Source of the DNA: Ignelater luminosus
Lineage: Eukaryota; Arthropoda; Insecta; Coleoptera; Elateridae
DNA length: 64,000 nucleotides
NCBI GenBank assembly: GCA_011009095.1
Contig: VTPC01000657.1
Span: 107,187-171,186, forward strand
Reading direction: 5' to 3'
Below are positions 1-12,379 of this stretch, in pieces. Each line of letters opens with the position of its first letter. The stretch's first letter is position 1. The position numbers were made by a program, and so were the translations under genes. A model generated the notes under the pieces. The model made no database searches. It was not told the DNA's origin and saw only the letters and a program-made list of their open reading frames with translations.

Positions 1-613
1 TAATTCTAATTCTGAAAGTCATTTATTATGACGTGTAATCAAAAATAATGATCAAGATATTCCATATCAATCTCAGATATTTCAATTTAAAACACTTCTT
101 AACAATCCAAATTATTTACTTCTTCAAGCAAATAATAAAGAAACAACGATAACCAAGTTTATAGATAGCAATATCTAAGAGTAAATATGATTCTAGATAA
201 AAAACGTTATCTTAACTACCTACAATATATGCAACTTTTGATAGTAAAAATGGTTTAATTAAAATGCACTTACTTTAAATTCTTTTTGCTAGCATAGCGT
301 GTAGCAACAACAAGCTTATTTTAAGATTTCTTTGGAAATTGTTTATTTTAAATGTTGAATGGTTTTTTTTTTAAATTTTGTATGTACAACAAGCTTAATT
401 GTTGTTGTAACCATTTTCTTTGTCATCAGCAAAATGTAAACACATTAAGTAGTGTAAACTATTTCAACCAATTTCAACATTCTAAAAATTTCACTTAGGC
501 AATCAAAATTAAATTACGGAGTACTTACAATTACCTGCATTAAGATGAAAAAGAATACGTAATATACCAAAAATACAATAATTTAATAAATAGATCAAGC
601 TCTAAATACTTAC
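1..613 (-). other. GOLIM4-like gene, intron 3 (partial)
   Basis: A+T-rich sequence downstream of the exon 3 donor (GTAAGT on the minus strand at 613-608). I see no further exon in it. Confidence 0.5.
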
Positions 614-1529
614 TTTTAAATGCTCAAATGCATTATCTTTTTCACTAATGGCTTGTTTTAGTTGACCCTGGATCTCCTTTAATTTTGATTGTAAATCATT
701 AATTTCATTTAGTTGCTGCTGTTGCATTTTGCTACTTTCTTCTTTATAATCGTCATATTCAGCCTGCAATTTAAGTCAGTCACTTTCAAAAGAAGCAACA
801 TTGAAAAGAAAATATTCAACAAAGAATTTCTAAAATTTAATAATTCATATAAGCTGCGTATAAACACCCAAGGCTAATAGAAATCCTTAACATTATACCA
901 TCATCAATGTGATATTAATAAAGATGATAATAATAATAAATCGTGACTGCTTAGAAAGTAATGACCCTCATTTTCTATGATGAAATTTTTTAAATACACT
1001 TGCCTGTAACATATTATATTGCTGTTGTAATGATGATATTTTTAAGTTAACTTCATTAGCGGCTTTTTCATGTCTAGATTTCTCTTCGTCTAATTTATTT
1101 TCCAAATCTTTCTTAGTCTGTTGATGTTCAGCCTTTTCAGTCTTAAGTGATTTTTCTAATCTCTGTTTATAATCGAATATCACTGTAATAGCACAAGCAT
1201 TAAATTTTAACTTATACTATTTAGAAAAACACATATTTACCCTGTAGTTGTGTTGATAAATTCTCTTGTTGTTGATGGCACTGCTCGTTAGTTCTTCGTA
1301 CATCATCAAGTTGTGAAAGTGTGTTATTGTAACAGACAATAATAGCGGTTATAATTAATATTGCACAAATGCAAAGAGTTATTCGGCCCTTGGTGCCCCT
1401 AACAACTCTTGAAGAAGTCATCACATTTAATGTACTGTTATTTTGTTTACAAACATTAGAGAAAACGTCAACTCTCTTGTTGGAAAAACTTAACCTTTCA
1501 CTTTGCTTTAACAAATTTGACGTTTCCAT
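614..1529 (-). CDS. GOLIM4: GOLIM4-like Golgi integral membrane protein, N-terminal part (exons 1-3; gene runs off left edge)
   Basis: Type II Golgi membrane protein; the vertebrate relative cycles between endosomes and Golgi. Three exons are readable on the minus strand: 1529-1241 (ATG at 1529), 1182-1004 and 763-614, and their phases join cleanly. The product has a short cytoplasmic tail, one membrane segment at about residues 50-67 (ITLCICAILIITAIIVCY) and then a long Gln/Glu/Lys-rich coiled coil. After the membrane segment, ENLSTQLQVIFDYKQRLEKS closely matches the human GOLIM4 coiled-coil start, which gives high confidence in the family. Met37 is an alternative start nearer the membrane segment and would give a tail closer to the vertebrate length. 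The intron after exon 2 has a GC donor (CAG/GCAAGT). Exon 3 ends at a GTAAGT donor at 613; later exons are not in the window. Confidence 0.85.
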
Positions 1530-3620
1530 AATCTCGATACTACAGGCTCCTGTTCGATTTCTCCGCTCTCGAAGCGGGAGATTCGAACGGCTATTGTTTT
1601 TTGCAAGAATTTTAAAGCGAAAATATAAACTAAAACGACAAACAAATTAATTTGCAACATCACTTTTCAAAAGGTTATGAAAATAAATTAAAAAATTTAA
1701 GCAAGGATTTATAAATAATAATAAGAAAAACTAATAAAGGTTGCAAGCTATCATAACATGTTTAATCAGTATGTAGCAGTTTATTGAAGTTACGTGAGTA
1801 AATAATTAACAAAAAGTGTTGCAGCAGCATATTTTATTTGAGTACAGATATGTTTTAAAACGATAACAGTTTTACAATCCTTATAATTAATACTGCATTA
1901 CAAATTATAGCTACAAACTATTCCAATACCTACCAATTTTTTTATACTTTTCATACTTATAGCAGTTATCATGCAGAGAAGAAAGTTTTAGCCACAATTT
2001 AGTTTTAATGAATTGTACGTGCCTAATTTAAAATATTTGCAGGCATAACATGCCAAAGAGAAGTTATAGTACATAAACAGTTTTGCTTCAAAGATATAAT
2101 TTCTAAATAATTGTTAAATAATGCCGAACTACTCAAAATTACTAAACATTCTTTAAGTTGAGCATTAAATTACATTATCGAGCTTTAATAAGTTTAAGCG
2201 CTTGTCAGATTTCATATAGCAATTGCTTAATTCTTACATTTTATCTTATCTGACTACTCACAAGAAATTCTTCAAATATAGTAAATTAACAAAAGATCAA
2301 TCACTTCTATGAAGTAGTCGCATCTTATTACATAATAAATAACTTAAAAAATTAATAAAAGTTATAATATATTTTAAATTTACTTTATCTATAAGACTTA
2401 ATAATAACACAGTACATACTCTTTCCTACTGCTTTAGAATTACTTATAAATTACATTTGAAAAGTTTTAACAAAAATGCTGTTGTTATTTAGCTGATAGA
2501 CTACAAATATTGTAAAAAAGCTAAAGCATTTTATTTCCTACTGAAAAGGCATTTATTTGTGTGTTTAAATTTCAAATAGTAAAATTAACAACTACAAATA
2601 AACCAAAACAATAATGGAAAATATGACCACCAATTTTTATGACTGAGGCACAACGTTCCCACTTCATACTTTTTCATGCACTCTTATACACATATAAGGT
2701 GTTTGTTTTAAGATTAGAATACACATGAGCTATCCTCAACAAAAACCTAATAATCTTTTTAAGTTTTATAGATTATTGACTTAAAATCAACATCTTATAT
2801 GCGTAATACATCATTCTTGGTTAATTAAGCCATCATCACATTAAAATTTAAAAATTAAATATTTAAAAATCTTTCCTTTACACAGCATATAGAATAAGGC
2901 AATCAAGGCCCTTAGATGATTATCTGAATTAAGTCAGTATACATACAAACTTATATAAAATATAAATATTCGATGAAATATCCTAAATCTCTTTCTTTAC
3001 AAAGTAATAATCAACGTTCTAAATAAAGCAAAATACTTATTCAATAAATGCCATTCAACTGACTGACAGTAATCCTTTTCAAAGACCTGTATAAAGAATT
3101 TAAGTAGGTAAGTATTAAAAAAGTTTTAAAAGAAAAAACACTTGAATGATCTGATTGAATTATCTTTGTACTTTGAATTGCTATAGAAGTGCATGGGTTG
3201 TTTTGTTATCATAAAAGATAAATTATCAAACTACCAAAATTAAAGCTATCCATTAACTAAGGTCTCTCTAAGGCAAATCATAAACAAAAATTTGTTGGGG
3301 ACTAAAATATTCGAGTAAATTAGTAAAATGAGGTTTTTAATAAGTTTTGCAAACATAATCTAATGTAAGTCAGTTGAATTATATTTGAAATTTAAAAAAT
3401 CAATTAATGCTTCACCAACCTGAAAGCAAACTGAAAGTAAGTATTTGTTGCAAGATTTGTTTATTCAGATTAAAACTGTGAAGTCATATCTAAAAAAAGA
3501 TTCGTCTCTTAACAATTGTACTTTCACATAACTTATTATTTACTATCAGCTTGATTTCAGGCTACTGAAATAAATAAAATAAAAAGAATTAAAACGTGCA
3601 ACTCAAATAATGGCTTAACT
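1530..3620. other. Spacer between the GOLIM4-like start and the 3621-4992 exon
   Basis: About 2.1 kb without coding signal. It should contain the GOLIM4-like 5' UTR and promoter just above 1529, and the 3' UTR of the minus-strand gene that ends at 3621. The rest is unstructured A+T-rich DNA with no recognisable transposon. Confidence 0.5.
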
Positions 3621-4992
3621 TCACACAGGTGTTCCAAAATCAGGATCTCCAATACCATCAACACTAAACAAATTCGAATTATAAACGTACCTAGCCAACA
3701 ATTTTTCTTTCTTTTGGTCATTATCGGGACTCAATGTTTGATCTGAATATTCATCATTAGGACACAGGCGCAATGCTTTACCTATACGTAAATTTTGACC
3801 ATTCAATTTAAAATACTTTTTGTTACCTGTACTTTTATTAATAGTAATGCTAGAAATGTTCTGTTCTGCTGTAAAATTCTTTGAGAAAGTTTCTGATAAA
3901 AAGTTGTGTATATTTTCTTCAAACTGAGGACTTGTTTCTGTAATTGAATTGTTGGTGCATTTATAAACAGCAGTATCAGAACTATCCTGCATATCATTGC
4001 AGTCTATATTTGATTCTGCTTGTATTTCTGTAATATGTGGGGGAGAATCACTTTTTGAAGAATATAAATTTTTATTTATCACTACATCATCACCAATTTC
4101 GGAAGCCGTACTTGATATATCTGAATATCCATCACGTCGACTAAAAATACTTTGCAATGTTTTCACACCAAAGTGTTTTTTAATCTTATGTTTTTTTGGA
4201 ACTTTTTTATATTCACGATTAACTTTATGAACAGGTGAGCTGTCACATGATTCAGCTGAATTGAGTAAACTCTGATCACTTTTTGGATTAGAAAAATTAT
4301 CATTTGATGCATACAAAATAGGTTTATTATAAGACAAACAAAATTCATTAAACCGTTTAACTTCGAGTAAATTGTTCTGGGTATTAAATCCTGTTTTTTT
4401 ATTATTTTCTGTGTCAACACTTTGTATATTTTTTGGGGAATGGGAATCATTAGAAGCTGCATCAGTAGAAAAAATTTCTGAATCTAAAAATACATCTGTA
4501 CTAGTTTGCATGGGTGATGATAAGTTATCAGAAACTAAAGAATTTGTTGAGCAATTTAAATTTTCTTCAATAATATATGAAGTTTCAGATTTTTTAATAT
4601 TCCCCACTTTGTTATTTGTATTTTCCAAATTATTCTCATTTATTAAATTTTCAGGACATTGAAAAGTTTTATGAACATAATTATCAGCTAATATTAAGTT
4701 CTCAGAGTTAACAGGATAATCGTTTGTTGTTTCAGGTATATTGTTACTATTGATTTCACACATACGCTTATCACTAAGTATAGTATTGTCATTTGTGTTT
4801 GATTTTTTAGTATCAGGGTTATCTATACTTATAAGGTCATCACGAAAATTTACAAGTTCCACATTATTATTGGAAACTTGTAAATTATTGGAAAAGTTGT
4901 TATGAATTTGGGGTTCTGTGTCTGTCAACACGATGGAACCTTGTGGTTTGAACAGAGGACTTTCGGTACCACTGTAGTTCCTTGATTCCGTG
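3621..4992 (-). CDS. 3'-terminal exon of an unrecognised Asn/Ser-rich protein
   Basis: An open frame of about 457 codons ends in TGA at 3621-3623. It opens at a good acceptor (pyrimidine-rich tract ending TTTCAG, just above 4992) and has no in-frame ATG near its beginning, so it is the last exon of a longer gene whose upstream exons I could not find. Composition is acidic and rich in Asn, Ser, Thr and Glu (mostly disordered). Two less disordered islands stand out: a basic stretch at 4134-4210 (KKVPKKHKIKKHFGVKTLQS then IFSRRDGYSD) and the conserved-looking C-terminus YVYNSNLFSVDGIGDPDFGT. No domain is recognised. An uninterrupted 1.37-kb frame in 65-70% A+T DNA is unlikely by chance, so I am confident it codes but not what it does. 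Confidence 0.75.
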
Positions 4993-5339
4993 CTGAAACA
5001 AGTTTCTCTTTTAATATATTTTGTTGAAAGAGCATTGTGGCATATAAAAAAACATGCAGATTGTGCTTTTAGCTATGACATCAATAACAACTCGGTGCAT
5101 TGGTTTAACATGCAATTGCTACAGAGAATACTGCTAAGACAATAGTTTTATCTTTGTTACATATTATGTCTGTCTGTTCGCAGGATCATAGTTGAACTTT
5201 CAGAAATCTGACAGGATGAAGGTCAATTTAAAGATTCCCAATACTACCAAATTATGTTTGTTTTGTTTCTTGCACAGGGAAAAGACATCATCAATTTAAT
5301 AGTCTATAAAAGTTATACAGCTTTTAACTATTCTGCAAC
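4993..5339. other. Non-coding, upstream intron of the 3621-4992 exon
   Basis: Contains the polypyrimidine tract and acceptor of the terminal exon; nothing else seen. Confidence 0.4.
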
Positions 5340-5359
5340 AGAATTATGGATATAGAAAA

Positions 5360-6060
5360 TTTCTTTTAAAACATAAAGCATAAAACCTCTAATGGAGAGT
5401 TACTTTTGTTGTCAAACATCAAAATATTTATAAAAAGAGGTAGGTTTTTGTCTGAATTGTAATAAAACTTTAGAATATTATAATGCACCACTATTGTGTA
5501 GTAATTGAAAGGCTTTTCACCAGTGTGAATTTTACATATGTGTGTATGAGCCAATGCTTAATAACATTATTAAGAGTGTAAACAAAAAGGTTAATAGTAT
5601 TTCTCCACAAACAATGAAGAGATAAATTGCAAAACCAATTAACTTTGTAACACTTCTAGTGCTAGCCTGAAGACGAAATGCATCATTTCTTGAAAATTCC
5701 ATCACCAGGTATATGTTTTCACATCGATAACAGAATATGCCCCTTTACTAAAAGTTTTCTTGAATGATCTAGTTCTAAAAATGTTAACTGTAATTAATGC
5801 CATTTTCCTTCATTTTATTCCAAGAAATCAGTTAACAATGCAATGGTATATCTTATTTTCTGTTTTTGAGATACAAGTCAATGGATTGGAAAGTAATCTG
5901 CAAGTAATTGGCCTTGTATTCAGCTCCTGGTTTCTCAAGTGCTTTAGGTTTCTCAATAAGAATATTCTTCCACAAACCTTATTATAAGAGCGCACACTTT
6001 TTAAATAAATCCTTTAAAATGGGAGATTGTCCAAGAATGGAAATCTCAGAAACAAGTTAA
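5360..6060 (-). pseudogene. Decayed C2H2 zinc-finger sequence
   Basis: Minus-strand translations in several frames show zinc-finger remnants. At about 5505-5545 there is a HTHICKIHTGEKPF linker (the H..H-TGEKPF junction between C2H2 fingers). At about 5700-5765, KTFSKGAYSVIDVKTYT resembles the FS.....L...H...H half of a finger. At about 5900-5980, a C-G-x-I-F...LRNLKHLRNQE stretch resembles another finger. Stops and frameshifts separate the pieces and no open frame is longer than about 60 codons. This is a dead gene or processed copy. Only the TGEKPF linker is unambiguous. Confidence 0.45.
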
Positions 6061-7010
6061 CACCTCATATACTTGCTTAGTTATTACAGCTCTGGTTTGT
6101 TTTGTAAATTTTCTCTATTTTGTAAAACTAAAATAAAGAATGAGTTGTAGGTTCTTTTGTAAATAATTATGTAACAATAGGTCCTGCAGTCATCATGCTG
6201 AGGATGGGTTCCACCACTGAAGAGTGCAGCAATAGTAGTAACACATACGATAAAAAAAATTACAGTTCTACAGAGGTCATGAACAGGTACATGTGAGTCT
6301 TAGCTTAAAACAGTGATGAGAAAACCATAGTGTTAGTGTTAGTAGGTCACAAGTGGCCTGGTTCTTTGTTGGCTTGCAGCCTGCCTGGCAAGATTGTTTG
6401 CGAATATATGAATCACATGCACTTGTGGCCCACCAAAGTAGGTTTCAAACGCATGAATCATATCAACATATGTATGTGTATTCTTAAATACTTCTTTTCA
6501 TTTTGTTTGAGCACCTAAGAATATATTCTGGAAGAATTTAATTCAATACAAAGATTTAATAATTATGCAAACTCCTTAATTTTTGGTAATGACAATTTGT
6601 TAATATTAAATTATGTTTTTGTAATCTTAAACAAAATAAATCAGTACTCCTTAGTTTACTTAAATTTACATGAATCACTGAATTTCAGTGATTTTGAAAA
6701 ATCCACTTTTACTAGACAATTACCCATTCTATGGGAAAAATGCGAAAGCGATTTCTTTTGCCAAATTGATTGTTAATTTCAAAATTAGAGGAATTTTGTA
6801 ATTTCTCAGTGGTAGTGAGCTAAATCCCTCCCCATTTCTCCGTCTCTGATAAGAATATCAAACACAAAACTATGTAAAATCATAACCTTTAGAGTAAGAG
6901 GTACGTAGAAACTTTTATCCCAATATCTCACCTTGTTCTTGAAATATTGCAAACAAAATTTTAAATTCAGCTTCGACATCCTGTATCTCATAAACAGGTA
7001 AACTTCAGGA
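6061..7010. other. No gene seen
   Basis: A+T-rich spacer. A slightly G+C-richer patch at 6330-6470 contains two short related CACAAGTGGCC/CACTTGTGGCC blocks in inverted or partial orientation. No coding frame of note. Confidence 0.3.
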
Positions 7011-7012
7011 TA

Positions 7013-7717
7013 CACAGGGTCTGTCCAAAAAGTATTGGGACTGACTTTTTTTGCAAGATGGCCTCCTTGGGCAAGTACGTTGGTGGGGGGATTCCAGATA
7101 TACGACACGACCCGGCTCAGTTGTTTCTAAAGTCTCCCAGAGTGAGCAGTTGTTTTGTTGTGTCGTCAGGAACAGCGGTATGCGATCAAGTTTTGCGTGA
7201 AACTAAACAAATCCAGTGCTGAGACTCTTGCTTATGGGGAGGATGCCATGTCAAAAACACGAGTTTTCGAGTGGCACAAGAAGTTTAAAGAAGGAAGGGA
7301 GGACGTCGAAGATGAACAACGTGCAAGACATCCGTCAACAAGCCGACATGAGAAAGATGTGGCGAAAGTAAAAATGTCGGTCGCATCCGAAGGGAAATTC
7401 TCCATCACAACAATACGCCGAGTCAGATATGTCGCTACGCGTAAGGGAGTTTCTAGCGAAGCACAATGTGGCAAAGCTGCCTCAGTCTCGCTATAGGTAC
7501 TACAGACCTGGCCTTGACCGACTTCTTTCTCTTCCCTCGGATGAAACAACGCCTGAAAGAACACCATTATGGGAGATTCCGGTTGTAGACTTCCAGAGGG
7601 CGTAACGGTGCATTGACGAAGGAGGATGTTATTCCGAAGAATTTTAACTCATTGTACGTATACCTGCAATAATTTTTTTTCATGAATGTAGTCCCGAAAT
7701 TTTTTGGACAGACCATG
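7013..7717 (+). mobile_element. Internally deleted mariner transposon
   Basis: A 705-bp element flanked by TA at 7011-7012 and 7718-7719. Terminal inverted repeats share GGTCTGTCCAAAAA and then a degenerate TTCGGGACT/TATTGGGACT block. The plus-strand frame 7155-7496 encodes a mariner transposase N-terminus (HTH region, then TRVFEWHKKFKEGREDVED and a GRPSTSR-like motif). After a short unalignable stretch the sequence jumps to the C-terminal part (REFLAKHNVAKLPQ, then the remnants of the FFLFPRMK region, in shifted frames). The central catalytic segment with the first two Asp residues is missing, so the copy is dead. Full-length relatives are about 1.3 kb. Confidence 0.88.
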
Positions 7718-7719
7718 TA

Positions 7720-9559
7720 GGTAAGTTAGGTTAAATCATCTTTTTGATCTTAGTTTTTTGGGGCATCCTCTATACAACAGTTATATGGCAAACATAACTA
7801 GAAAGGTCAAAATGCCAATTTAACAATAAAATACTACAATTGGGCTAACACATGATTTTTCTTTCTGAATTATATTATATTAAAATAATTTTTGGTCTGT
7901 GTTTTCTTTAGTGTGAAGTTCTAAATTTTATTCAGTGACGTCACTATAACTTTTGACTACCTCCTTTCTAAAGAGTAACCTCAGATGTTACATCAAGTAC
8001 TTTATTTATTACAAATTTAAGAAAATATAAAGCAAAAAGATAAGTCGCTTTGGAGCATTCTCTTTGTGGTAATACTCAATTATTTCAAGTTTACAACACT
8101 ATTGTTTCCAGTGGTAACAAAACCAAATGTCTAACAGTTGCCAGTTTTTTTTCTATTGTTTCAAGTGGAAAGAGGTTAAGGTGTATAAAAATACAATTTT
8201 AAAGAATTTTTGCTTGTGGTACTATTATTAGAACATCACACTTAACATTTCTGAAATACCTTCTCCAAAAATACGAATCCCAAACAAGCGACAAAAGTTA
8301 TGTTTACAAAATATTGAAATGTTGTTTTAAATAGTGTCAAATGGCAAACAAAAGTAATTGTGGTGGGGGAAGAAATTAGTTATAGAGACGTCATAGTCCA
8401 GTAGGAAATATTTTTTCCAGTGAATTACTGGAAATAAAAATTTCAGGAAAATCTGGAAGGTTTCGTGAAAACTGTGTTATCTGTTGAAGCCAGAGTTCTA
8501 TAATTTGTTGTGAAGTTCCATTTAATGCAGTCAGCATGATAGCATAGAATAGAGACGCCAAAAGGTTAACCCCCAGTGGGCGTCATCAATTATTTGAGTT
8601 TTTTAGATTTACCGGTGTAACTTTAACACATAAATTTTGTTTCCTAATCCCACTTTCATCAAAATGTACACGTTTTTCAGTTGTTTTTTGTCTTGGTTAC
8701 TTGAGGCATTTATGAAAGTTGAACGAGGTTAACCCAATCGCTCTTAATTACCATGGATATGTTTGTTTCCATATTTATTTTGACTAATCAGGTTTACCTA
8801 GTTCAGTTGTTGTAAACACTTTTGGTTAAGTTATGATTTACTCTTAAAGGAATGTCAGCGCTGCATTTTCTTCTTTAACAGCTTTTACCACTTTTCATAG
8901 GTACAAAAACCAAATTTACTATTTAAATTAATTTTAAAATTTTCTGAACTTCATGTATTTCATATTAAATTAAACATGTAAAAAAAGACTTGGTATCCAT
9001 TTGACACCCCGCCCCAAAAGGGTAAAAGCTGTGGCGCCCTTCATAAATTGTTACTTACACAAGTAATAGGTGTAGTCACATCTTAGAAAACACTGCATGT
9101 TAAAGAAGTTGATTTCTCAAAAATGGATAATAACTTTAAAAATTCACTAGCTCACATATTCCACAATAAATTTCTCTTCTCAAAAAGAACATCTATATGC
9201 AGATATTTAAGATTTTCTTCAGTTTTTAAATTGAAACTGCTATAATTCAAAAATGAAGTCTGGAAGGTATTTTGTTATACTTCAGTTTTTGTTTAGATTT
9301 TATCAAGGGATCCACAGCATATTTACAGGACACTCGGTATATAAACGGTAGATAGTTAATAATGACACAGTTCTATTTAATTGAAATATTGCATTGCTTT
9401 TGTTTGTTTAGTTAGTACTGCATGGTATCATTTTTTCCAAGATTCGAACACTTTGGAGCACTTTTGCTGTGTTGCATTTGACATCATTCTTTTAATACTT
9501 TACCTATAAAATCTTAATTCAAAGAAATCCATTGAAATTATATCAGGTGCCTTTGCAGG
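7720..9559. other. No gene seen
   Basis: A+T-rich spacer. Local G+C-rich words occur at 8555-8590 (GACGCC...GGGCGTC, a short inverted pair) and 9000-9040. No frame above about 60 codons and no recognised repeat. Confidence 0.3.
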
Positions 9560-9561
9560 TA

Positions 9562-9736
9562 CAGTGGAACCTCCATAACTCGAAATACAAGGGTTGCGAT
9601 TATTAGTTCGAGTTATAGAAAATACGAGTTACAGAAAATTACGTGCAATTAGTATACGAAGTGCAAGGGGATGCAATAAATTTCGAGTCAAAGAGAAATT
9701 CGAGTTACAGAAGTTTGACTTATGGGGGTTCCACTA
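9562..9736. mobile_element. Pogo/Tigger-type MITE
   Basis: A 175-bp sequence beginning CAGTGGAACCTCCATAACTCG and ending with the near-complement (CGAGTTACAG...TTATGGGGGTTCCACT). TA lies at 9560-9561 and 9737-9738. CAGTGGAACC(T/C)C.ATAA is the usual terminal motif of pogo/Tigger elements. It has no coding capacity. Confidence 0.75.
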
Positions 9737-9825
9737 TATATGTGTTTTTTTATATAGTTAGAACCATTTTTGATTTTTCACCTGCATATAACTTTTGAAA
9801 TTCCAGCATTTACTCCAACTTTTTC

Positions 9826-10140
9826 TTAAAACACCAACAACCATGAATCCATTCGGCAAACTTTCACTTTTTCTACCTTTTCAATGTTTTTCTTTCTGTG
9901 CACTTTCCAGGCTCTCGAAGAAATTACCTTAGAATTACCATTTTCTGCAGCCAGCAGCTTCTTTGTTTCTGTATTCAATAAGCTAACCACTGTACTTTGT
10001 GAAATATTAATATTACCTTCTTCAGAAAGAACTGTGATGCTTAAATCAAAGTCACTTTTAGAAATTTTACCCATTTCTGACTTCTCAACAAATGCACCTC
10101 TCAAACATAAAACAAAAGACACACCAAGACGTTAGTCAGT
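9826..10140 (-). pseudogene. Possible transposase N-terminal fragment (helix-turn-helix-like)
   Basis: A minus-strand frame of about 98 codons contains SQSTVVSLLNTETKKLLAAE followed by a basic stretch (KVHRKKNIEKVEKVKVC). The pattern and its position next to a pogo-type MITE suggest a CENPB/pogo-like DNA-binding remnant. It lacks a clear catalytic domain and I cannot align it confidently; it may be chance. Confidence 0.25.
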
Positions 10141-11340
10141 GTTGACTTAATATAAACTCTATAATTACCGGCATACTTGATTTTTAAACTGAGTCATAAT
10201 TAAGTATCCACCTTAAGTAACAGAATTCAAAATGGGTACAAAATTTTATCAAAAATAATTTTTATGCGAAGTCCTAATGTGTCTTTGTATTTGTAGTGTT
10301 GTTGCCAAAGATAATACTATAAGATACCTCTGCATAATGCTGTTGCTAATGATAGAAAAAGATTAGTTCAGTTTTCAACTTATTCATCACTGAAACAAAA
10401 CTAATCTTGATTATACCATAGTGAATTGAAGTGTTCGTCCTCTTATGTAGTGCTTTTCTAGCTTATATTGCAGTACTTGAATTCTGCATTGAGTATTCTT
10501 TAGGAAACCAATACTTTACACTCGTATTGGTGAAATCTTAAATAAAACCACCATACATTTTAACTACAGTTAAACATACTTACAAGAGACATGCATGAAC
10601 TGTACCTCACCGATTTTCTTCAAACTTAATATGTAATCAAATATTTAGACACATATTTTCTTGTATCTGAGGAGCTCCACCATCGTACATTTAGACGCAA
10701 TTTGGTCATTTTTGAAATTTCTAAGTTACCCCTTAAAACCAATTTGAGCAGCAACAGAAGCCAGATATGTTATTAGGGGATGTTACTCTACACTCAGAAC
10801 AAGTTTCAGATTGTTTTTTGAATTTTCAGCTTCTGATCATTGCACATGTGCAATTAAAACAGCAAATTTTAGAAAATCTGTTTTCTCAAACACAAATTTC
10901 AAAAAAGACCAAAAAAACACCAAACTCTTAAAATTACATACTAACCTCAAAAAAATTAGCAAGAAAAAATAAAAAGTATAAAAAAGTGGGTGGTTTTCTA
11001 GGGGTGGGAGCTGAGGATAAACGTAACTGCAAAATCTGATTGCAGCATTGCATCAAGTTGAAACTTTGCAATTTAAACTATCTCGATATCTATTACTTCT
11101 ATCATGAAGCCTGAAAATGGTTTGTTAAATTGACTGACTTTTGCTGTAGTTTTCTTTCTTTTTTTTTTGAATTGAACTTGAACTCTCTCAACCAATTGAT
11201 TAGAAGTTGGATGACTTCTAGCCCATTGTATTTTGATTTCTTCTCTGTTTATTCTTATAATTGATGTCTTTCTTGGTTGAACATATTTGAACTCCGAAAC
11301 TCCGCAAAGGGGCGTCAATCCTTTAAAAGCTGTTCGGGCT
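10141..11340. other. No gene seen
   Basis: A+T-rich DNA with A-rich runs at 10860-10990. No recognised repeat or exon. Confidence 0.3.
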
Positions 11341-11359
11341 CGGCTACAGTGACTTGCAT

Positions 11360-11620
11360 TGTGGCACCTGAAGTGGTATTGTGAGCTCTCTGACTTGTCC
11401 CTCAGCAGACTTGTACTGTGTTGCCTTCCTTGGACTTGTTATTTGCCCCTTAGAGAACTCATAGATTTGTCGTTTCCTCAGACTTTTTATTTGTCCCTTA
11501 GCAGACTCATAGATGTGTCCCTCGCTCGGACTTGCGTGTCTCTTCATCGGACTTGTAATCACTTCTGTTTGTTTGTCCTTTCATCGGACTTGTCATTTGT
11601 CCTTCAGCGGACTCGAAGCT
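11360..11620. repeat. Degenerate minisatellite, unit about 24-27 bp
   Basis: Repeated words of the form GGACTTGT.ATTTGTCC(C/T)T(C/T)AGC, about ten imperfect copies. On the minus strand the copies keep a frame open that reads as 8-9-residue units of the type SAKGQI(K/Y)(S/E), LRKRQIYE, FSKGQITS, PRK.... The block is more G+C-rich than its surroundings and abuts LTR-like sequence. Confidence 0.7.
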
Positions 11621-11639
11621 TATTCTTCTATTTTCATTA

Positions 11640-12345
11640 TCATATTTCTTCATGTGATCATTTCTGTTTGTATGCACCTGCATATGCTGGCGGTGAGTGC
11701 TGGGAGTTCTTGTCTGCTGTAGCGGTTGTTAATTATCGTGGGTCCTTGGTTGTATCTTCTTCGGCGGCAAGGCAGAGGAGTATAAATCCTTGGCCTCACT
11801 GGAGTTTGCCTTGACACAGTTACGAGAGGGCACTTTCCAGCGCACGAGATTGCTTCATCGTGTTGATACCACAAGCGGCCATTCATCCATCTTGTTGGTG
11901 TGAAGACGATTGGTCTGCACCTGTATGGCTATTGGCTACTGATGCAACGAACTGATGTGGGAAGAAAATGCGTTTTGTAGACGCAGAATATCTACTTCTT
12001 GTTGTACTATAATGCGGTGTGCAGTTCCCAGTTGTCGATGTTGTGGCTGTCAAGTCCATAGATGCTGTTTTTTCTTCGGAAGATCGTGACAGACCCGTCT
12101 CCAAGAGAATGGCTCAAAGGACCATGAACGAAGTTCAGACGTAGTCTGGAACCTTGTGTTTGTGAGATTAACTGTTTTAGGGTTAATCTCTGAGGTGGGG
12201 TAATGCTGGAACTATAGTCTCATAGTCCCTTTAAGCTTGCATAAAAGCCTTGGGCGGCATCACCCCTTGTTGAGCATAAGACAAATAAATGCCTTAATAC
12301 TGTTTGGGAGCTTGCAAGGCTTGAAATAAAATTTACTGTATATTC
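11640..12345 (+). mobile_element. LTR-retroelement-like fragment (tentative)
   Basis: Relatively G+C-rich, non-coding block next to the minisatellite. Its right part has LTR-like signals in order: a TGAGGTGGGG start-like word at 12190, a TATA-like GCATAAAAGCC at about 12240, and an AATAAA word at about 12285. No gag/pol frame, primer-binding site or second LTR is visible, so this is at most a solo or truncated LTR. Confidence 0.3.
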
Positions 12346-12379
12346 AGGGGTGGCTTTTACCCCTTTAACGTCCAGCTCT

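Noticed and set aside
7232..7567. 111-codon minus frame
   Set aside because: Antisense shadow of the mariner transposase.
11359..11814. 151-codon plus-strand frame
   Set aside because: It runs through the minisatellite, which is open in both orientations because of its repeat unit.
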